Source: Acanthacorydalis orientalis
Lineage: Eukaryota > Arthropoda > Insecta > Megaloptera > Corydalidae
Assembly: GCA_034766995.1 (NCBI GenBank)
Contig: CM068316.1
Span: forward strand, 11,759,000 to 11,822,999
Length of the DNA stretch: 64,000 nucleotides
Reading direction: 5' to 3'
Part shown: in pieces, positions 58,080-64,000 of the stretch
How positions within the stretch are numbered: position 1 is the stretch's first letter
Layout: each line of letters starts with the position of its first letter
Notes under the pieces: generated by a model
The model's input: the letters and a program-made list of their open reading frames with translations, nothing else
What the model was told of the DNA's origin: nothing
The model's database searches: none
Made by a program: the position numbers and the translations under genes

Positions 58080-58415
58080 ATAGTGCAGAATCCTTTCCGC
58101 GTATGAAAAACAGACGTCGGCTGCCGGCATTTAGTTTTTTTCTGCGGTATGGTCACAGAGTCCGCTTTTCTCTATACCTTTACATGGCTACAAATACCAC
58201 TGTGTCCTATAACATCCGTGTCCCTTAAGCTTTTAAAGGATTTTACTACACATCTGACCGTCGTGACAAAAAGAAACGGCATCATATATATATGTATCTA
58301 TAAAACAGATGCGTCCCCCTGAAATCTGGTAACCGAAACCCATTTCATCGCGTACTGCTCTCGGCCAATAGATATTATATGATGGTTTTCAATATGGACC
58401 GCACATGTTTTCCAG
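58080..58415 (+). promoter_or_regulatory. nvy: possible internal promoter upstream of the NHR2 exon
   Basis: Raised GC and no (TA)n (apart from a short run at 58286) immediately before the NHR2 exon. An ATG at 58405 is in frame with the exon and would give MFSSFYENG, allowing a product without NHR1. The pyrimidine tract and AG at 58415 also make it a normal splice acceptor, which I consider the main use. Confidence 0.25.
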
Positions 58416-58989
58416 CTTTTACGAAAATGGAATCACCGCCAACGGACATTCGGCAAATGCTTCTTTGACGACGGCGATGAACCAACACGAAACGAATGAA
58501 TACGCATCGCCACCAAACAAAAGACAGATGACGCACCACCAGAACCCGTTTTTGTTATCAACGACGACAGGTGTTCAAGCTCATCCCAGTTTCTTTTTGC
58601 CGAATCTCGGGAATATCGCTCTAACTAACTTGCAGAACTTGCATTATGAAAATTACGCGCAGAATTATAATAACGCGCACGCGAATCAACCCCAATTGAA
58701 TGTCACGTCGACGAGCAATCGTACAGTCGAGGGCGACAACAGCGAAATGACAAATTCTAATTTTCAAAACAAGTTCAGTTTGAATTTTTCGACGTCGAAC
58801 AACCGCGGCGATGAGGAGTGGAAGAACATCCACGTCATGTTGAACTGTATTCTGTCTATGGTCGAGAAGACCAAGCGCGCCCTGAGTATTTTACAACAGA
58901 GGAATTCGCAAGACCAAACAACAGATTGGCTACGAAAACAAGATATCGGCGTAGATTTGAAAAAAGCTGCCAATGAAATTATGATCCAG
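58416..58989 (+). CDS. nvy: nervy exon with NHR2 (tetramerisation) domain
   Basis: 574 bases, entered in phase 2 after TTTTCCAG and ending in phase 0 at CAG|GTACGA (58990). It encodes (S)FYENGITANGHSANASLTT, a long Asn/Gln/His/Thr-rich linker, then RGDEEWKNIHVMLNCILSMV, EKTKRALSILQQRNSQDQTT, DWLRKQDIGVDLKKAANEIM and IQ. The EEWKNI..MLNCI..MVEKTKRAL segment is the NHR2 helix, matching vertebrate [20 protein letters not shown]. NHR2 forms the helical tetramer on which MTG corepressor function depends. The Asn-rich linker is longer and more biased than in vertebrates, as is common in insects. Confidence 0.95.
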
Positions 58990-59749
58990 GTACGATTTTT
59001 ATATTACATTCTCGACAATAAAATATACTCTGTTATTAAATTCGCAGCAAATCAATTAAAAAAGTAATTACAACAAAATTCCAATTTAACACCTGTATCA
59101 TTTTATATTAATTATTTCTGTAATTCGGTTCAATCTTTCTATATTCAAATGAAAAAAAAAGTATTTAGAGATTTTGTAATACGAATAATAACATTTCAAT
59201 GATTTAATTTATTTTTTAATTAAATTTCCAGTAACGTCAAATTACAAACGAATATATTTTGAATGTTGATGATCTTTTTTGTATAGGAATTGTAATTACT
59301 ACCAGAGATTTATTAAAAAGTTTGTTGATTAATAACATTTCGCAATATGTGTATTTATTAAATGCTTATTTAAACTCAAATTTCATCAATGTTAGTATGT
59401 TAGATTTCCTTAAAAAGAAAATTAATTTCATGAAAATAATTATTACCATACTATTCAACGTTTTCAAAACTACTTGAATTAAAATAATTATTGCCATATT
59501 AAATATTTTACATTATTTTTATGTATTTTAATATTATGATATATTAGAAAATTACTAAAACGTTATTGAAAGAATGGACTTTTGGTGAAAACAAACATTA
59601 ATTAGTTAGTTATTTATGAAAGTGTATCACTTTTCTAAATCTGGGTGTTAGTTCTTTAAACGAGTACTCTCGATTTATTTTAATATAAAGTTTTTTTGTA
59701 TTTATTTCTCTCGGAATGTAGTTCTGGGTTAGAAATTAAATTCGATTCT

Positions 59750-60105
59750 ACAAATGAAATTTTTGTCGTATCAAAAACTACTATTTTTCTATCAAAGATG
59801 TACATTAATTGATCATTGTTCATTTTTAATTGTGTCTTATAAACATTTCGGTGGCTATGCCCCCCGTCTTCAGAGTGCTAAGGTTAAGTAAATCTTAAGT
59901 GTCAAGATACAAAAAATTATGATTTTTCTGTATACAGATTTTTCTATAACGTCGCTCTGACGATAATGGCATTTCCATTGAAATAGACACAAACATCAAT
60001 CAAAAAATGGTCAATCATTTAATAGACATTTTTGATTAGAAAAAGCTTTCATGGTTTATAGAGTGAAAAAAGAATCCTTTTGTAAAAAATAATTTTACAA
60101 GTGTC
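59750..60105. repeat. nvy: foldback family F, full copy with both arms
   Basis: Lies in the nervy intron between the NHR2 and NHR3 exons. Left arm: CTACAAATGAAATTTTTGTC, CATTAATTGATCATTGTTCA, TCTTCAGAGTGCTAAGGT. Right arm: GCTCTGACGATAATGGCATT, GGTCAATCATTTAATAGACA, TCATGGTTTATAGAGTGAAA. The arms are complementary with mismatches across about 350 bases. Confidence 0.7.
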
Positions 60106-60863
60106 AGAATAGAATTGTAAAAATATATTTTTTTTAAAATATTAATTTTATCATTTGAATAGAGAAAATTACTAATATTTGATGAAATTATCAGTTCAAT
60201 TGTCATATATTAGGATGTTTAAAATAGTTATATGCCATTCGAGGGAGGTCCCCTATTGTACCCAAAATATTATAGTTTTTACATTTTTTGCATAATAAAA
60301 TAGTTTTCATTTACTTTTAATCATTGAAGGATTCTTTTATAATGTTTTGTAAAATATGTGATAATTAAGTTGAACGAAACTGAAAGATCTAAGATACATT
60401 GATGATGGAATACAATAAATAAAACGAAATACATTATGAAAGTTAACATTTTTTTTTTACATTGAGAGAATTTATATTCTAAGAAAAAATATACTTTAGT
60501 TTCTATTGACTGAAACATTTTTGTTAATTTTCTTATCATAAGATGTAATTAAAATAAAACACATGTTCTAAAAGAGCAAAACATTAGAAAAAAACCACAC
60601 AAATCAACAAATCACTATCAAAATATTTATGTTTTTTTTTAAATTTCGCAAAAAAATATCTTAGAACAAAGAAACATTCAATTTTCATTTAATAAGTACG
60701 GATTGTTTTCCTATCATAATTGAGACGTGTAATGTTTTAGAATTTTCATCTATTCCATACATGTAACAGATAAATTATAGTAAAAAGACTTGTGTGTTAT
60801 CTTTCCAATATTTATTCATTGTGACAAGTTATCTTTTTTCAAATAATAACTTATAGTATAGGA

Positions 60864-60868
<5 letters not shown>

Positions 60869-60929
<61 letters not shown>

Positions 60930-60930
60930 G
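60869..60930. repeat. (TA)n tract forming the 3-prime splice region
   Basis: TA run that ends TATATATGCAG at the acceptor of the NHR3 exon. The usual pyrimidine tract is absent. Confidence 0.95.
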
Positions 60931-60933
60931 CAG

Positions 60934-61108
60934 GCAATACGTCAAACAGAAGACCGAGTAGCTGAAGTTAAACGAAAAGCTGAGGAAGCTGTTCAAGAGG
61001 TAAAAAAACAAGCGGTTATCGAATTACAAAAAGCTGTTCAGTTGGCTGAAGCAAAAGCATCGGAACTTGTAGCTTCTGAGAGAGCAAAGATGGAGAAAGT
61101 TTTATTAG
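60934..61108 (+). CDS. nvy: nervy exon with NHR3 coiled coil
   Basis: 175 bases, phase 0 in and phase 1 out (LLG/E codon split at GTACGT, 61109). It encodes [58 protein letters not shown]. Vertebrate MTG8 has KKAEEAVNEVKRQAMTELQK and ERAKMER here, the NHR3 region just before the MYND zinc finger. The heptad pattern and high Ala/Glu/Lys content fit a coiled coil. The acceptor lies directly after a (TA)n tract, and another (TA)n starts 17 bases past the exon. The next exon, which must start the EA(R/K)RQAAEDAL..MYND part, is not in the remaining 2.9 kb. Confidence 0.95.
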
Positions 61109-61124
61109 GTACGTTAAATAGATC

Positions 61125-61125
<1 letters not shown>

Positions 61126-61177
<52 letters not shown>

Positions 61178-61314
61178 GTATATACACATGTGCGTGTGTG
61201 TGTATGATAAAGTTAAAAAAAACATTTTGTTCAATAATGTGGTATGCAGTTAAATTTCTTTAAATTATTGACTATGTATTGAAAGTATCGATATATAATA
61301 CATTCATACATACC

Positions 61315-61375
<61 letters not shown>
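61126..61375. repeat. (TA)n tracts downstream of the NHR3 exon
   Basis: TA runs at about 61126-61173 and 61319-61375; another at 61838-61880. Confidence 0.95.
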
Positions 61376-61381
<6 letters not shown>

Positions 61382-61834
61382 TCTCGAAAATATGAAATAA
61401 AATCCAAGCATATTCACATTTTTGAAACAGTATGAAAAAAGTAAATAGCTAAAGTTTTTTGTAATTTTAATGTACATATTTATCTATAATTTGTTAAATT
61501 ATAAAATTTAATGTGGATTTCATACATTTAATAACTAAATTTAAAAAATAATCGTAAACGGTATTCTGGTAACGCTGAGTGTTTTCTATTAATGCATTTT
61601 TTCGTCATCTATCCAAAATAAGAATGTGAAAGAAATGTTTATTTTAAATTATCGAACGACAGTTTCTGTGTATGTGTGTTTTTTTAAGAATGTCAGAATG
61701 TTTAAAACAGTGCAAATTTTTGTGTATAAAAGGTTTTTATTTGTTGATTTTTTGAAGATCCTCGAAAATACTTTAGATAAAAACATTTTTTTATGATTTA
61801 GATATTTTCAGATGTAGGTATTTTTTTGAGATTT

Positions 61835-61883
<49 letters not shown>

Positions 61884-62426
61884 TAACTTTTCATATGTAC
61901 ATATTAAAAAATAAGATAAAAAACATGTCTTTAAAATAAGTTCCATAATGGTACACAAATGAAAAAAGTTTACTCTTTTGTTGCGTATTAGTGTATCGCC
62001 ATATCTGTTTGAATTTAATTTTATGATTTTTAATTATATATTTATATATGTTTTTTTATTATAATCTTGATAATATCCTTGCATTTTCGTAAAAAAGTAC
62101 TTGTATATAGTAACCGTAAATATACATTTTATGCAGACAATTTTTTTAGTGATGAAAAGTTCGTCGTTTTTTTTTAAAAAATGATTCGATTCATTGCAAA
62201 TGGTTATTCAGTTTATAGAAATTGACTTTTAGTTAATTGTGTTTTTTTTTTAGTTTAATTATTTGCCTGATGTACTTCATACAGTACGTTAATAAAATTC
62301 GAGATGAGTTCATGTAATGCTTTGAATTAATTTATTCATACAATTTAGTAAATTGGCAGCATTAGTGTGTAATTTGTTTCACGTTTCTTCCTATGCTGCA
62401 CTTTGATTGAAAATTTCTAACGTATG

Positions 62427-62575
62427 CACAAGGGTAAGTCAAAAAGTAAAGCATATTTAAGAAGTAAAAAACTATTTTTATGAATATAATTTTTTTACAT
62501 AATACTCCGTACTTCTATCCAACGCATAATAGGGTTCTGGATCGGTCATAAAAGAATCCTTTTTAACTTACCCTC
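62427..62575. mobile_element. small mariner-like MITE
   Basis: About 150 bases. Left TA|TGCACAAGGGTAAGTCAAAA; right end, reversed, TA|CGAGGGTAAGTTAAAAAG. Terminal repeats share AGGGTAAGT.AAAAAG. The left end is slightly longer (TGCAC before AAGGG). No coding sequence. A similar terminus is at about 44050. Confidence 0.65.
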
Positions 62576-63068
62576 GTATTTTTGTATTAATTAATATTGC
62601 CGATCACTTGATCCAAAAATTCTTTTTTTAAAAGACACATTCTTCATTAATTCATACCAAACACCTCAATTCTCGTCCAAATATGATTCATACTATTTAA
62701 TAAAAGAGTAAATGAAAGATTCTAAGTAAAGAATACGATCCATCAATGTTATAAGATAAACTTTTTTTATTTCAAATTTTTATATGAAATAATAACATAA
62801 TTATTATAGTTTTTGATTTTTTTAAAAAAAATGGTTGTAATTAATCATTACAGCCTTAAACCCTTTCAATTGGTTCTTCATTTTAAATATTATGGACCAG
62901 CTAATAATGTCTATTATTTTATAATATGTCATAAAATAATTATATTTTTATACTTGTTTTTATAATACTTTTTATTAATATTTACACATTCACTGACTTC
63001 TTTTTCCAATTAACGATTTTATTTATTTATAAGGTACTTAACAGAGATGCATTTATCATTACCTTTAA

Positions 63069-63781
63069 GGGGCTATACCTACTTAAAAGCATGATAAAAA
63101 GGTTTAAATTCGGAATTTGTTTTCTCTTAAAATATACGTGATAATGAAACGATTTTTTTAAATGAAAGGTACATTTATTGAGTGTATTTTGACGAAAAAA
63201 ATTCAAAAATATTAAAAAACAAGATATATATTCACCAACAAAGAATGGCATTTTTTTTAGAAGTTTGGTTCTGACCGTTGTCTAGCTGAAACCGACTATC
63301 CGAAATCAAAACAGTAAATAGGGTTTTAAAGTTAATTACAAATGTAATTAGAATAGCGATCGTCGATTTTTTAAATCTTTATTTAAAAAAATGGCACCTT
63401 GTGAAACTTAAGCACGAAAAAAATCCGTAAAAAATGTTACTATTATTACGTAAATATTACAGTTTTTTATATTTTAAAAAAATAAAAACTATTCGATTAA
63501 TAATGTTTCTTAGCGTATTTTTTGAAAATTTCAAAACAATCCATCGATCGATTCTCAAAATATATAAGGCACTGTCTTCGAAAAGAGTGTTTCGAGAGAT
63601 ACGCGTTTTAAGTCACAAGTTAGATGTCTAAGCCGCTCCAACTTGCTTTACGAAGAACTCTATAACTTCGTCAATTTTACAGATACCAATATAATATTTT
63701 CATGATATATTATTAAGACATTATACTTTTAGAAACTGCAAAAAAATCGATTTTTTCAACGCTATAGATAGGTGTAGCTCC
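63069..63781. mobile_element. TTAA-flanked non-autonomous element, 713 bases
   Basis: TTAA at 63065-63068 and 63782-63785. Terminal repeats GGGGCTATACCTACTTA and, reversed, GGAGCTACACCTATCTATAG (about 13 of 17 matching). AATCGATTTTTT and a CGAGAGATACGCGTTTTAAG segment lie inside. No transposase frame. The TTAA duplication fits piggyBac-type transposition; the family is not named here. Confidence 0.7.
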
Positions 63782-63814
63782 TTAAACTCTTTTTATTTCA
63801 CAATACTGTTGTCA

Positions 63815-64000
63815 CTTTTATAAGCGGCACATATTTTTCACCTATCCCACAAACCACAAAGTTTGTTTTGATTAAAAATGTTAAATAACTGATTAATAAT
63901 CATTTTTGAATGTTATTTATTTATATTTTGATAATGATGCCATCATTCTCAGACAGCTGAATTTTTCTGTACCTTAGCGTACCTCCAGCACCTTAAAAAA
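63815..64000. repeat. foldback family F, left arm running off the window
   Basis: CTATCCCACAAACCACAAAG, TTGATTAAAAATGTTAAATA, TGATTAATAATCATTTTTGA, GATGCCATCATTCTCAGA and TTTTTCTGTACCTTAGCG occur in the family order. Confidence 0.75.

Larger units (their letters stand above)
47270..58415 (+). other. nvy: nervy intron of about 11.1 kb
   Basis: Begins GTAAAT and ends GTTTTCCAG. It contains a mariner pseudogene, tandem foldback arms, a GC island at 51.7-52.1 kb and many (TA)n tracts. Sub-stretches 50.0-50.7, 53.5-54.5, 54.8-55.7 and 57.3-58.0 kb are AT-rich with no feature I can support. Confidence 0.85.

Noticed and set aside
61109..64000. Search for the nervy MYND exon
   Set aside because: No CxxC...-type zinc-finger frame or RQAAEDAL-like sequence is present; it must lie beyond the window.

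Overview
The window is AT-rich animal DNA, almost certainly from an insect. It holds spliced introns with GT/AG borders, about fifty (TA)n microsatellites, and decayed Tc1/mariner, pogo, hAT, piggyBac-like and foldback repeats. Nothing bacterial is present. The mix of mariner families would fit a hymenopteran such as an ant, but the sequence alone does not fix the species.

The one gene I recognise with confidence is the insect orthologue of the MTG/ETO (CBFA2T/RUNX1T1) corepressors, nervy, on the + strand. Five coding exons can be placed with matching splice phases: 35908-36419, 36482-36628, 47139-47269, 58416-58989 and 60934-61108. They encode 513 codons: a Ser/Thr/Asn-rich N-terminal part, the NHR1/TAFH domain (split by a 62-bp intron), a linker, NHR2 and the NHR3 coiled coil. 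The MYND zinc finger must lie past the right edge. The first coding exon lies upstream of 35908 and I could not place it. Introns of about 10.5, 11.1 and 1.9 kb are filled with repeats.

Left of nervy (1-35.9 kb) the sequence is mostly repeats, with several islands of higher GC (8.1, 10.7, 16.5, 25.7 and 30.5 kb) that look like promoters or enhancers. A possible pair of small divergent genes lies at 21.3-23.3 kb: a two-exon 98-codon gene on the minus strand (21314-22061), and a 3-prime exon on the plus strand (23204-23309) with a poly(A) signal. A possible terminal exon on the minus strand lies at 15492-15602. None of these has a name I can support.

Mobile DNA: mariner remnants at 1-157, 3570-3725, 4045-4857, 11784-12665, 26199-27427, 31385-31470, 34370-34575, 40220-41035, 44764-45562, 45569-45644, 48227-49085, 53240-53410 and 56445-56522; a pogo/Tigger element at 24597-25261; hAT elements at 20184-20944 and 41446-41822; TTAA-target (piggyBac-type) elements at 9277-9998, 27728-27822, 29720-29985, 35395-35506, 40512-40768 and 63069-63781; a possible Helitron end near 32602. 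Several are nested, so relative insertion order can be read. Two palindromic repeat families occur throughout. The commoner is a long inverted repeat in which each arm contains its own internal palindrome; it accounts for much of the unexplained sequence.
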